From Labia minor (lineage: Eukaryota > Arthropoda > Insecta > Dermaptera > Spongiphoridae), in contig OY720348.1 in NCBI GenBank assembly GCA_963082975.1, forward strand, positions 21,071,146 to 21,135,145: a stretch of DNA of 64,000 nucleotides. The letters are read 5' to 3'. The notes under the pieces were generated by a model. The model saw only the letters and a list, made by a program, of their open reading frames with translations, searched no databases and had not been told where the DNA came from. The position numbers and the translations under genes were made by a program. Shown in pieces: positions 32,791 to 44,460 of the stretch. The first letter of the stretch is position 1; each line of letters starts with the position of its first letter.

Positions 32791-33135
32791 TATATATAGG
32801 AACTTTCTTGTTTTTTTCTCTCTTCATCAAATTTGTTTATTCAAAAACCTGTGATTTTCATGGCTAACAATTAGAATATATATTCAAATAACTCAACAAG
32901 ATTTTAATTATGCATTTATATTATTTTTCTCGATTTTTTTTTCATTTTTATACATATACAAATATATGAAATGATCAAGAAAAATACTTTTAGTCTGGAT
33001 TTGTTAGAAATCAAAAGTATATCCATTGAGAATTTTCTATTTAAGTACTTTTTACTTCTTTTAATACTACTACTACTACTACTAATAATAATAATAATAA
33101 TCATAATGAAAAGTAAAAATGATGAAAAATTCTTT
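32791..33135 (+). repeat. Small-ORF module upstream of C2, frameshifted
   Basis: Counterpart of 9900-10,210. The ATG at 32,910 is kept, but a run of nine T (eight in cassette 1) shifts the frame after about ten codons. This length change in a conserved unit argues against strong coding constraint. Confidence 0.55.
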
Positions 33136-34315
33136 CTTTAAAATAATTTGTTTTAAATTTTCAAACCATTTCAAATTTGCTATCTCAAATCAATTAACGT
33201 TTTTTTTACTATAAGTACTAAAAGACTGAAAGTATAAAACATGAGGGCAGGGGACACTTAAATCAAACAAGTAGAAACCATGGTTGAACCTTTTTATACA
33301 TAAACAATTATTTGAACTTTATAAAAACATCTTATTTATACAATATTTGTTAAATGTAATGAAAATATCCTTGGTTTTTTAAGAAATAGAAAATAAATTA
33401 TTTTAATTTAGTTATTATTTCTTTTTTGACTTTTTGAATATTATAAGTATGAATTTTATCACCGGTTAATCGATGTTGCCGTACAATGCAGTTTTTAATT
33501 CTGAGTTTACAAATATTATAGCTTCTTTTTTGAATTACAATATTTTTTTATAAATACTCTGTCACAGAAAATATTGTGAATATATTCTTTATTTTTAGGT
33601 ATATATATATATAAAATATATATTAAATCTAAGATAATTGTATATCTAACATCACTCCATTCTAAAATTCCGCCATTAACCATTAAGGAAAGCAATCTCA
33701 ACCAATTCCTCCATTTTGTTAATTATGTCAACCTATATTGTACTTTTTAATCTTTTAGCACAAATGGCTTGTATTAATTTTGCAAACATGTTATTATTAA
33801 TAATTTGAATTATAAATTTTGAATGTACTGTGTTGTACTAATTGTGATATAGAATATATAATATTATTTATATAAATATATGGTGAATTGTATTTCTTCT
33901 TGGCTTGAATTTTTCCATGGTGAATTTATTTATTATAATTTTTTTATTTATTAGCATAATAATTCATTTTTCATTCATTAATATTTGAATTAGAAATTGA
34001 AAATTATATGACAAGCATCTCTTTATTTATAATATGATATTAAATAAAATTTTGCTATAAAAATTACACAGTACAATTAAATTAATAGATAAATAGAAAT
34101 CTTTTTAAAAAACACACTATACTTAAAATTGCACTAAAAAGTAAAAAATAAAATCACTGTAAAGTGTGTGCGCTCAAATTATAATAACACCGTAAAACAG
34201 AAATATCTATACGTATATTTACCAATTTTTGATGAATTAAATATAAAACCATTTTCTACAAATTTGTAAAATAGTATTTTTGCTTTAATGAAATTAATAT
34301 TTAATGATATTATAA
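33136..34315. other. Spacer upstream of C2
   Basis: Collinear with cassettes 1 and 3. Contains one arm only (about 34,095-34,180) of the palindromic element that is complete at 49,175-49,400 in cassette 3. No gene seen. Confidence 0.5.
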
Positions 34316-34437
34316 TAATTTTAGAACGAGTTAAAAGTATCTATTTTAATGAACCCGCAAGGATATAAAGAATTGAAATTTACCTACAAATTCATTAGTC
34401 TTGCCATAATAGTCAAGGGGTCATTACAAGTATAAAA
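34316..34437 (+). promoter_or_regulatory. Conserved promoter block of C2
   Basis: TATAAAG at 34,364-34,370 and TCATTA with A at 34,394, again 30 nt apart, with the same upstream (AATGAACCCGCAAGG) and downstream (GTCTTGCC, GGTCATTACAAG) sequence as before C1 and the B genes. Confidence 0.7.
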
Positions 34438-34468
34438 ATTATATTATTTAAAATTTAATAAATATAAG

Positions 34469-34826
34469 ATGAATCTTAATTCACAAGAAGACAGAAAATA
34501 TCCAATATATGTTGGTAAGTTAACAAAAATTATCTTTTGAAATTTAATTTTTAATAATATTATTCATTATAATTAATTTTATAATAATTTTAAGTTTTAT
34601 TATAACGTTTCAAACCAATGAAAATGGAAATATTGTTTTAGGTCCATTATATTCTTGTCCATATTGTCATTCAAATTATATAAGTGAGGATTTAAAAAAT
34701 TGTATTCATAAAGAAATATTTTCAATATTAAAAAATGAAATAGATCTCAAAAAAAATACGAATACGAATAAATATAATTATTATTACTATCAGAATTATC
34801 AGGGATATAATCACGTATTTTTGTGA
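34469..34826 (+). pseudogene. Type C zinc-finger relative C2, no array
   Basis: Exons 34,469-34,514 and 34,642-34,826 with a 127-nt intron. CPYC is intact here, unlike C1, but a 15-bp in-frame deletion removes FLCKH, including the zinc-ligand histidine, so the finger is also broken, by a different lesion. The linker is rich in Asn and Tyr (NKYNYYYYQNYQGYNH) and ends at the same TGA as C1 at the start of the Penelope-like fragment. Both copies keep splice sites, frame and promoter. About 76 residues if translated. Confidence 0.65.
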
Positions 34827-35068
34827 GATGGTTTTCTCGACGTTTCGGCACTCATTTTGGCGCCATTTTCAAGAGATTATTGGGTGGGAATATTATTGGA
34901 ATTCTTGGTCTTAGTCTGTATGACCAATTGTTAATATCGGAATTTTGGATTGATAGGTTGGGTGGGGTTTTGTACTCACTGCGTTGCTGTAGAGCTCCGA
35001 ATCCTGGGTCTGGCATACGTCCGCACTGGACAACAGCCCGATTTAAATATATATATTTATATATATAT
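34827..35068 (-). mobile_element. Penelope-like terminal fragment after C2
   Basis: Duplicate of 11,483-11,724, including the GCCGAAACGTCG motif on the minus strand. The fragment joined the C gene before the cassette was duplicated. Confidence 0.4.
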
Positions 35069-35330
35069 CAGTGATGTATTGGTAAAATAAGAAGTACGGG
35101 AAGGCATAGTGGGAGCAAAAAAAGTACTATTTTCAGCAAACTATTTTTTCCCATATAAGTTTTTATTTTTTCTTATTCTTACTATACAAAATATTTACGA
35201 ACACAAAAATTTCTAACAGTAGATTTAAGTGGGAGTTGTCGGGACATGAAAAAGGACTGGAACGCGTTCCGGTTTTCAATAAAGGTAAGGGAACGTCGTT
35301 CCCCCGCGTTCCCCTCCCGATACACCACTG
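35069..35330. mobile_element. hAT-like MITE, cassette 2 copy
   Basis: 262 bp, CAGTGATGTATTGG at the left and CCGATACACCACTG at the right, flanked by ATATATAT. Same insertion as 11,725-11,986, inherited through the duplication. Confidence 0.6.
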
Positions 35331-35355
35331 ATATATATGTATATATAGATGGTAG

Positions 35356-35692
35356 AGTAACTGAACATATGATAAATAAAGATTCATTTTTTTATTCTAC
35401 CATTTATTTGAAGATTCCAATTTTGATTGGATCTGCAAAGAATGATTTTTCATTATCATTCACAGAAACCGACTATCTAGCATTAAGTAATGGAGCAAGG
35501 GAAGAACCATGAATTAAATATATTTTAAATGATTTAGGATATGACAATTTAAAACCCATTAATATTTATGAAGATATCTTCAATGTGTTCGTAATGCTAA
35601 AGATCCTTGCCATCATATAATGATACATGTAGATATTAGATATTATTTTATAAGGGATTTATAATAAATAATGAAGTCATTATTAAACATCT
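35356..35692 (+). pseudogene. Copia Pol C-terminal remnant, cassette 2 copy
   Basis: Encodes SFTETDYLALSNGAREEP then a stop, ILNDLGYDNLKPINIYED and a degenerate tail ending NNEVIIKH. This copy is uninterrupted and gives the empty site (TAAACATC once) for the 12,351-13,820 element. Confidence 0.75.
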
Positions 35693-36712
35693 TTCCTGGG
35701 AAGTTCAAGTAGCTAAAACTGAGAGCTTCACAAAATCTATTAAATTCTCGACGGGTATATAATTTCAATTATTTTAAAGAGAAATATATTTAATTTATTA
35801 TTTTTCTTGGGATAAAAGTTAATTTTATTTCTTCTTGAGGAGGAAAGAGAATAATTAAATAAAAATATATTCTTTAAGAAAAAATTCAAATCAAATGAAA
35901 TTAAAAAAATCAAGTTTCTAAAAAACTTATCTAAAAATAAATAATTTAAAAAGTTAATACGTAATTGTTTACAAAACGGAAAGCTTCAGGTATTTGGATG
36001 AAACTTCGCCAGTGAATTCCTTTTTTAATCCCAAAGAAACTTTCCTTACGCAATATTTCTCGGTCTCTTCTAGTTTATTACATCATTTCTTTCTAAATTG
36101 TTTCTAAACAAATATAACTTGAATGTTAATTTCAAACATTAAATATATTCAATATAGATCTGTTATTACAGATTAAATATAAATTTTTTTCAGGAATTTC
36201 GGATATGGAAATTATACCTCTGAAGTTGCATTCAATTTAATCGTATTTTATAAGACTTTGAAAAAATGAAAGAAGATGGTATTTAAATAGAAATTTAAAA
36301 TATTAAAAGAGGAAAAATATAAACCCCTATCGCGTTGTCTATTATTTGAATAGAAAATTGTTTTTTAGAAATATAGTCTAGTAAAATTTTTATATGACAA
36401 ATTATATCTGTAAATTAAGATTATATTTTTGTAACTACAAATGTTTTTTTAATATCTCATTTTTAAAAATATTTACCTACATATCCATAGAGAGGCATTT
36501 TTAAATATTATATTTACTTCTTTTTGTAAAATAAATTGTACTTAATAAATTAGTAATAATTACTTGTACTCTATCTAAAAAAAATGTACATTATAATTAT
36601 TAATTTTTAATTTAATAATTATGGATAATCGCAAGCGCATATCATCAAATTAGATAATAAAAACTTTTAAGTTTATATTAGAGATAGATAAATAAGTAAT
36701 TATTTTAATAAG
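35693..36712. other. AT-rich spacer between C2 and D2
   Basis: Collinear with 13,829-14,827; nothing coding seen. Confidence 0.55.
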
Positions 36713-36902
36713 ATGGAAAAACCCTTTCAATGTAATTATTGTACAAAAATATTTAATTTGAAATAGACATTGATTAATTCATAGAGGGGAAAAGCTCTTT
36801 GAATGTAATTATTGTAGAAAAAAATTTATTGTAAAATCTAATTTTAATGACCATTTATTATTTCACTCGAAAATCTACTTTAAATAAGCATTTATTAATT
36901 CA
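36713..36902 (+). pseudogene. Decayed zinc-finger fragment D2
   Basis: Copy of D1. ATGGAAAAACCC start, FQCNYCTKIF, then a small deletion brings a TAG into frame. A second finger (LFECNYCRKKFIVKSNF) and part of a third follow in other frames. Confidence 0.8.
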
Positions 36903-36919
36903 TATGATATTATAATAAC

Positions 36920-37040
36920 TTTGGAACGAATTAATAGAACTTATTTTAATGAACCCGCAAGGATATATAAAGAATTGAAGTTTAAATAGAAATTCATTAG
37001 TCTTGCCCTGATAGTCAAAGGGTCATTACAAGAACAAAGT
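36920..37040 (+). promoter_or_regulatory. Conserved promoter block of B2
   Basis: A 2-bp TA expansion gives GGATATATAAAG, but TATAAAG (36,966-36,972) remains 30 nt from the initiator A (36,996). Exon 1 ATG at 37,119. Confidence 0.7.
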
Positions 37041-37118
37041 TCTCTCAAAACATTTATCTTACTTATTTACTAATAAAATAAATAAAAATTTTAATTTTTA
37101 AAATTTTATAAATATAAA

Positions 37119-38196
37119 ATGAATCTTGATTCACAAGAAGACAGAAAATATCCAATATATATTGGTAAGTTAACAAAAATTATTTTTTACAATTTAATTT
37201 TTAATAATATTATTCATTATAATTAATTTTAAAATAATTTTAAGTTAAATTATAACGTTTCAAACCAATGAAAATGGAAATATTGTTTTAGGTCCCTTAT
37301 ATTCTTGTCCATATTGTCATTCAAATTATATAAGTGAGGAATTTTTGTGTAAACATTTAAAAAATTGTATTCATAAAGAAATATTTTCAATTTTAAAAAA
37401 TAAAATAAATATCAAAAAAAATACGAATACGAATAACTATCCGAAGAAATACAGTCAAGACGAAAAACTTAAACAAGATACCGATTCAGCTAATTCGGAT
37501 GACAAACCCTTTCAATGTAATTATTGTACAAAAAAATTTAAACTTAAATGTCATTTAAAGATCCATTTATTAATTCATACAGGCGAAAAGCCCTTTGAAT
37601 GTAATTTTTGTACAAAGAAATTTAATCAAAAATCTCATTTAAATTACCATTTATTAATTCATACAGGCGATAAGCCATTTGAATGTAATTTTTGTACAAA
37701 GAAATTTAGTAAAAAATCTTATTTAAAAAGCCATCTATTAATTCATACAGGCGAAAAGCCCTTTGAATGTAATTTTTGTACAAAAAAATTTAATGTAAAA
37801 TCTAATCTAAATGCCCATTTATTAATTCATACAGGCGAAAAGCCCTTTGAATGTAAGTTTTGTACAAAAAAATTTAGTACAAAATCTAATCTAAATGCCC
37901 ATTTATTAATTCATACAGGCGAAAAGCCCTTTGAATGTAATTTTTGTACAAAGAAATTTAATCAAAAATCTCATTTAAATGACCATTTTTTAATTCATAC
38001 AGGCGAAAAGCCCTTTGAATGTAATTTTTGTACAAAAAAATTTAATGTAAAATCTAATCTAAATGCCCATTTATTAATTCATACAGGCAAAAAGCCCTTT
38101 GAATGTAATTATTGTACAAAGAAATTTAATCATAAATCAGTTTTAAAAAGACATTTATTAATTCATAGAGGCGAAAAGTCCTTTGAAGGCAATTGA
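37119..38196 (+). CDS. Type B zinc-finger protein B2, eight fingers
   Basis: Exons 37,119-37,164 and 37,292-38,196 with a 127-nt intron give 316 residues: MNLDSQEDRKYPIYIG, C2HC finger, basic linker, eight C2H2 fingers at 87-310 and the KSFEGN tail. Helix -1/3/6: L/H/I, Q/H/Y, K/Y/S, V/N/A, T/N/A, Q/H/D, V/N/A, H/V/R. First and last fingers match B1 at these positions; the middle differs by gain, loss and exchange of whole 84-bp fingers. All canonical ligands are present. Its promoter and 3' module match B1, so both are likely expressed alike. Expected to be a nuclear DNA-binding protein with a target overlapping that of B1 only at the ends of the site; that expectation is inference. Confidence 0.87.
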
Positions 38197-39010
38197 AAAT
38201 CAAATGATTTGTAAATAAATTTTTAAAAAGACGATTTTATTCATGAATAAATATAAAATTCACTAAATTATTCAATTGAAATATACATAAATTTGTAAAT
38301 AATTTCTCTAGATATTATTATTTAGTATATCAAGTACTTTTTGTTCTAATTTGATTTTTTTTATATGGACTTTGGTCTGTTTGTATAATCAAGAAATTAT
38401 CAATTATATTCATAAAGTAAATAAAAGAATATAAAAAATATTTATATCTCTTTGAATATTATTAAAAAATCTTTGCAACACCCAAATAATTATTCCCTCT
38501 GTTAAATATTTCCAGTTAATCGACAGTCTTTCAATACCACATCTTTTTATAATTATAATAATAATTATTTTCTTTATATTAATCCTTTATTAAATTTTGA
38601 TAATTAGTTATAATAGTTTTTGGAAGAAATTTAGCAATATAACTTATTTTATTTAAATAAAGTTTAAAAATAATATAATTGGAAACTTATTCAACTTTCT
38701 TATTTTTTTACTCTCTTCATCAAATTCAAAAATCTGTCATTTTCACAACTAACAATTAGATTTTGAATTAAAATAACTACAAGATTTTAATTATGCATTT
38801 ATATTATTTTTCTCAATTCTTTTTTATATATATGCAAATTTTTATATTTATACAAATATATGAAATGATCAAGAAAAATACTTTTAGCCTGGATTTGTCA
38901 CAAATCAAAAGTATAACAATAACTATTGACTATTTTCTATTAAAGTACTTTCTACTTCTACTATTTCTATTACTACTACTAAAAATTTTCGATTTTTTTA
39001 AATTTTGATT
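38197..39010 (+). repeat. 3' module of B2
   Basis: AATAAA signals after the stop, AT-rich DNA, and the small ORF at 38,793-39,008. Here the ORF end is altered, because a deletion fuses it with the downstream TTTTCGATTTTTTTAAATTT segment and gives 71 codons with a different C-terminus. Confidence 0.6.
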
Positions 39011-40439
39011 TTGGATTCGAGTAGAGCTTAATAAAGTGTAATTGTAAAGTGGTCTTGTTTTTTTAAAATTCAAATATTCAAAATAGCAATGAAGGTAAAT
39101 ATGAAGAAATTTTATTCTTTTTTTTAATTATTTTGCATTAATCAAAATTATAAATGAAAAATTGCATCCATTCAAATCATTCTAACCATTTTAAAATTTC
39201 TTAATTGAATTTAATTTTTATAAAATATCATAATTTTTGAATGTTATGTTCTTCTAATCCTAAATTTTTATTTTTTTTTTCAGATATTCAATTAATTATT
39301 CTAATTATTTTTGTTCTTTGACGTGATCAAGGTTGGTTCAACAAATTATTTTTTGTACTTTTTATTTACTAACTAATTATTCATATATTAATTGAAATTT
39401 TTTTTTTTCTGAATGTCTCCAATATCTATATCTTTGCCTTTTTTATTCATTTCTTATTTCTGACCCCTTTTCTCTTATTCTCTATGATTATTAGGTTTTG
39501 CCGTTTCTTACCCTAGAATTTTTGAAAAATGTTTCCAGATTTTCAAAAGCAAGTCTACTTATTCTAGACATAAACTCCTGAAGTGTAATTTATCTGACGG
39601 TGGTCTAGGGCTAGATTAAAATAAATGTAAATATATTTTTAAGTTTCTACATTAATCAATATTTTCGTTTGTGATTTCAGCTTACTATTATTAAAGTATT
39701 TTTATCCTGCATTGCTGTTCTCATTCCTCGAAGAAAGAAAATACGAAATAGAGAATGAATGCAATTAATAAAACATGTTTAATCGAGTTAAAAAATAAAA
39801 ATAAATACTAACTTAATATATTAATATTTTAATTTAATACATATTTATTATTTATTTATATATATTATTTTATTTTAGAAATGACCATATTTGAAATATT
39901 TTGATTATGTAACAATTGCCAATTTATTTGTAAATTTTGAAAATAAATTTATTAAATTAATATTTACTTATATCTTTGCTTAATGTTATTTTTTGATCAA
40001 AATATAAAAAGAAATTAAAAGAAAGCAAAAAATACGTAATAGAGTAGTTTTTAATTTATATATAATTATATATAATTATTTTTAGAACTATTCAAGTAAA
40101 AGAAAAACAATTTTTTACTTTCCTCTGAATTTGGTATAGTTAAATTTAAGGGAGATGTGTATCCAAAAATATTAAAAAGGGCCCTAAAAAGAGAAACAAT
40201 ATACATCTACTCAGCACAAGGAAAATTATTACTATCAAGAAAAATATATATATATATTCAATATTTGACTTAAATCCTTAACAATTCTAATATTAGGTAA
40301 TACAAGTAGAAAAGAATTAGTTTCTTTGCATTAGAATTATCGAAGACATTTTTTGGTTTAATTTATCTACCTAGTGGGTTGAAAGATTTTAACCATTCCT
40401 GCTCTATTTTATTTTATTTTGTATTTAATTAAATATTTA
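39011..40439. other. Spacer downstream of B2
   Basis: Shares 39,277-39,612 with cassette 1 but without the Helitron, ORF1-like, palindromic and LTR-like insertions found there, so it supplies their empty sites. 39,613-40,440 matches 23,175-23,780. No gene seen. Confidence 0.55.
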
Positions 40440-40700
40440 ATATTTAGTAACAGAGAGGAATAGTATTAACATACGAAACTTAGAATTTGAAAATAAACAA
40501 AAACTTAAATATTTAGGTTCTGTAATCACGAAGGATAATAATATTCAAAAAGAATTTGAATGGAGGTTGAAATCGGGTATTAACGCGTGTTATCCAGCAG
40601 TAAAGGGGCTAATCTAGTCAAAATTATTATCAAAGGGGATCACAATTAAAATATATAAAACAACAAGCTGTACCCGATCACGCGTTGCTCTTTTTTGCAT
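40440..40700 (+). pseudogene. Non-LTR RT thumb-region fragment, cassette 2
   Basis: Same fragment as 23,790-23,985: KYLGSVITKDNNIQKEFEWR, INACYPAVKGL, stop, SKLLSKGITIKIYKT. The C-terminal part kept in cassette 1 is missing here. Confidence 0.65.
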
Positions 40701-40901
40701 CTTTAAATTTTTAAAGATATCACTATTAAATATAACTTTTCAATATTAAATATAACAGATTCTATATAATTTTCAATTAATTAATTAATAGTTCTAATTA
40801 TTTATTATTCAATACAAGTTGGAAATTCAAACTATAAAATAAAAGAACAAATAAAATTATTATATTTAATATAAAAACAAATATAATTTTAATTTAAAAT
40901 A

Positions 40902-41524
40902 AGTTGACCTGTGGCCAGGTCCGAACCGACCGACGGTTTGAAATAAATTAATTTCCAGCTACAGAAACAATTTCAAATTATTTTAATATATCTATTAATG
41001 TAATAAAAAACAGACATGGATATAACATAAATATTTTTAATTTTATTTTATTTATAATATATAACTGAAGTAGCCGGCGTTACCCGAGGCTGTGACGTCA
41101 TGAAGGGCTGGGTGACGTCATATAATTTTAAATTAAGAAAAACATAATGAAGATGATTTTTCCCGAGGATAAAACCACTACATTCGTGGTGATATGTAAA
41201 AAAATCTCCTTATGTGAAATTTGGTGCGAAAATAACCCTTCCCTTCTTATCGTCGATCGCTAATACTACCACTTCCGGTTTCCGGATTTGCACCAAAAGT
41301 TGATCAATTCATCCCACTGATTCATTAAGTAAATATACCAAATTTCATCAAAATCCGTTAAGCCGTTCAGGCTGTACACATCTATACGGACGGACAGACG
41401 GACAAACATCATGCTAAAAATACTTTTTTCTGTTAAGAAAATGCATGATTCGTGGAGATATGTAAAAATCTCCACATGTGAAATTTGGTGTGAAAACAAT
41501 ACCTCCCTTACTATCGTCGGTCGG
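40902..41524 (-). mobile_element. TA-element R1, complete copy
   Basis: Complete copy flanked by TA on both sides (40,900-40,901 and 41,525-41,526). Cassette 1 has the uninterrupted site near 25,185, so this is a post-duplication insertion. On its own strand it starts CCGACCGACGATAGTAAGGG and ends CTGTGGCCACAGGTCAACTT-like sequence, with an inverted GTCGGTCGG about 30 nt from the end and paired TGACGTCAT motifs. About 623 bp, no transposase. TA targeting suggests a Tc1/mariner-driven non-autonomous element. Confidence 0.75.
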
Positions 41525-41526
41525 TA

Positions 41527-42005
41527 AAAAATGCAGTTTCTAAATCCGCAGTGGTGCCTCTTATAGGAGGAACGAGTACTGTAATAACGTACCTATGTTC
41601 ACGGTCATCTTTTTGTTTATCTCAGGAAAGTTCACTATTCGTTTCTTCTAACAGATACAAATCTTCTATTGAATAGTTAATAGATAGTCGAGTGTATTAT
41701 TTATCTATTTATTTATTGGAAAAAATTATTAAATAATTGGAATCTAGAAAAATAGATAGAATTAATCCAAAAAAAAGGGAAATTTTGAACAAATTCAAGG
41801 TAAACATATTCAAATTTAATTAATTAAATTTAAGACTACACAATGTAATAATTCTATGGCATTTACAAAAATTAATCCTTTTTATTTCTTTTTAAGAATT
41901 ATATACTCAAAAATTATTATTATACTCCAATATTTAATTTAAAATTTGATGAATTAAATCTTAAAACCATTTTTTACAATACCATTTTGTTTAATAAATA
42001 TAAAA
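41527..42005. other. Cassette junction spacer upstream of A3
   Basis: Near-duplicate of 25,190-25,653. No TATA/initiator block and no gene seen. Confidence 0.55.
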
Positions 42006-42808
42006 ATGAATCTTAATTCACAAGAAGATCGAAAATATCCAATATATATTGGTAAGTAAACAAAAATTATTTTTTGAAAAATAATTTGTACTAATATTAT
42101 TCATAATATTAAATTATAACCTTTCAAAACAATGAAAATGGAAATATTGTTTTAGGTCCCTTATTTTCTTGTCCATATTGTCATTCAAATTATATAAGTG
42201 AGGAATTTTTATCTAAACATTTAAAAAAATGTATGCATAAAGAAATATTTTCAATTTTAAAAAATAAAATAATTTTTAAAAAAAATACGATGACCAATAA
42301 CTATCCGAAGAAATACATTCAAGACGAAAAACTTAAACAAGATACCGATTCAACTAATTCGGATGACAAACCCTTTGAATGTAATTATTGTCCAAAAAAA
42401 TTTAATTTGAAATCTAATTTAAAAAGACATTTATTAATTCATACAGGCGATAAGCCATTTGAATGTAATTATTGTACAAAAATATTTAATTTGAAAGCTA
42501 ATTTAAAAAGACATTTATTAATTCATACAGGCGAAAAGCCATTTGAATGTAATTCTTGTACACAGAAATTTAATCAAAAATCTAATTTAACCAACCATTT
42601 ATTAATTCATACAGGCGAAAAGCCTTTTGAATGTAATTATTGTACAAAGAAATTTAGTAAAAAATCACTTTTAAAAAGCCATCTATTAATTCATATAGGC
42701 GAAAAGCCCTTTGAATGTAAGTTTTGTACAAAGAAATTCAATCATAAATCCGTTTTAAAAAGACATTTATTAATTCATACAGGCAAAAAGCCCTTTGAAG
42801 GCAATTGA
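42006..42808 (+). CDS. Type A zinc-finger protein A3, five fingers
   Basis: Exons 42,006-42,051 and 42,156-42,808 (104-nt intron) give 232 residues: MNLNSQEDRKYPIYIG, C2HC finger, type A linker, five C2H2 fingers at 87-226 and KPFEGN. Helix -1/3/6: L/N/R, L/N/R, Q/N/N, K/L/S, H/V/R. Finger 3 has CNSCTQKF instead of CNYCTKKF. It is the shortest intact array. A Tigger derivative sits 21 bp after the stop and removes the proximal AATAAA; the next signal is now about 870 bp away, so the 3' end of its mRNA must differ from that of A2. Function by family: probable DNA-binding regulator. Confidence 0.86.
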
Positions 42809-42829
42809 AAATCAAATGATTTGTAAATA

Positions 42830-43647
42830 CAGTAAAAGTCCTATAATCCGGCACGTTCGGGACCAGCTCGGTGCCGGACTACCGGAAATTCCGGATTATC
42901 GGGCGGTAATTATAAGAACAATTAGATTAATAATTATACTAAAAATATAGTATGCAAATACATACCATAAAGTTTATTTTACATTTCATATAATGTATGT
43001 ACACGTACTGTAAAAAATATTACACTTTGATTTATAAAAGTCACGAATGTCTTTTTGTTTTCTTGACTTTTGGCGTTTAGTATAAAATTTATTTCTAATG
43101 ATATGGTAATCAATAATTTCTGAAGCACTGTAGCTAGTCACAGTCGGCATTTAACAGGCCTTGAATAAAAGACCTTATAGAAAAGCATTTAAAATTTTGA
43201 ATAACCCCTTGGTCCATGGGTTGAATCCAAGATTTTATGTTAAGTGGGAGCAGAGTAGCAACAATATTCCCAGAAACTAACTCATCTACTGGCAGGTGGG
43301 CTTTGCAATTGTCCAAAAGAAGGATGGCTTTAGTTTCTTCTGGTAGACCAAGGCTTTTGAAGGATTCCTTGACCTCAGGCACAAAGTGGTGAAAAACACA
43401 GTCTTTAAAGAGGACGCAGTCACCCACGCATTTGATTGAGCATCGTATTGGACAGGCAAATGTGCATTCTTAAAAGCCCTGGGTTTTGAAAATTTACCTA
43501 TCACAAAAGGGGAATAGCTCTCGAGCGTTTTTATTTGCTTTAAAGACACACTTTTGGAGAAAACCAAAATTTTTACAATTTTCCGGAGCGATGCCGGACT
43601 ATCGGGCATTCCGGACTGTTGGATGCCGGACTAATGGACTTTTACTG
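42830..43647 (-). mobile_element. Tigger/pogo-like element, truncated
   Basis: 818 bp with TA on both sides (42,828-42,829 and 43,648-43,649). The ends are inverted repeats: CAGTAAAAGTCCTATAATCC and the inverse CAGTAAAAGTCCATTAGTCC, each followed by GGCA/GGCATCC. CAGT...AAAAGTCC termini with TA targets are typical of Tigger/pogo. The allelic position after A2 is empty. It contains a partial minus-strand transposase. Confidence 0.9.
43134..43609 (-). pseudogene. Tigger/jerky-type transposase remnant
   Basis: Two overlapping minus-strand frames: first [16 protein letters not shown] and [14 protein letters not shown], then after a frameshift near 43,420 [54 protein letters not shown] and QNFK. 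LLDNCxAH and PMDQGVI carry the second and third acidic residues of the DDE/D domain of pogo/Tigger transposases (also seen in jerky-type host proteins). The HTH and CENP-B DNA-binding domains and the first Asp are missing. Confidence 0.85.
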
Positions 43648-43649
43648 TA

Positions 43650-44460
43650 GATTTTTAAAAATACGATTTTATTCATGAATAAATATAAAATACACTAAAT
43701 TATTCAATTGAAATTTACATAAATATTGTAAATAATTTCTCTAGATATTATTATTTAGTATATCAAGTACTTTTTGTTCTAATTTGATTTTTTTTATATG
43801 GACTTTGGTCTGTTTGTATAATCAAGAAATTATCAATTATATATATAAAGTAAATAAAAGAATATAAAAAATATTTATATCTCTTTGAATATTATTAAAA
43901 AATCTTTGCAACACCCAAATAATTATTCCCTCTGTTAAATATTTTCAGTTAATCGACAGTCTTCCAATACCACATCTTTTTATAATTATAATAATAATTA
44001 TTTTCTTTATATTAATCCTTTATTAAATTTTGATAATTAGTTATAATAGTTTTTGGAAGAAATTTAGCAATATAACTTATTTTATTTAAATAAAGTTTAA
44101 AAATAATATAATTGGAAACTTATTCAACTTTCTTATTTTTTTACTCTCTTCATCAAATTCAAAAATCTGTCATTTTCACAACTAACAATTAGAATTTGAA
44201 TTAAAATAACTCTACAAGATTTTAATTATGCATTTATATTATTTTTCTCAATTCTTTTTTATATATATGCAAATTTTTATATTTATACAAATATATGAAA
44301 TGATCAAGAAAAATACTTTTAGCCTGGATTTGTCACAAATCAAAAGTATAACAATAACTATTGACTATTTTCTATTAAAGTACTTTCTACTTCTTCTACT
44401 CGTTACTGTTAATCTCTAATCACCTAATCCTAATAACTTATTATTTGTAAATATTTTGAT
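43650..44460 (+). repeat. 3' module of A3, displaced by the Tigger insertion
   Basis: Continues the conserved flank after the Tigger element, with the distal AATAAA at about 43,679 and the small ORF at 44,228-44,419 (63 codons, identical to that after A2). Confidence 0.65.
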
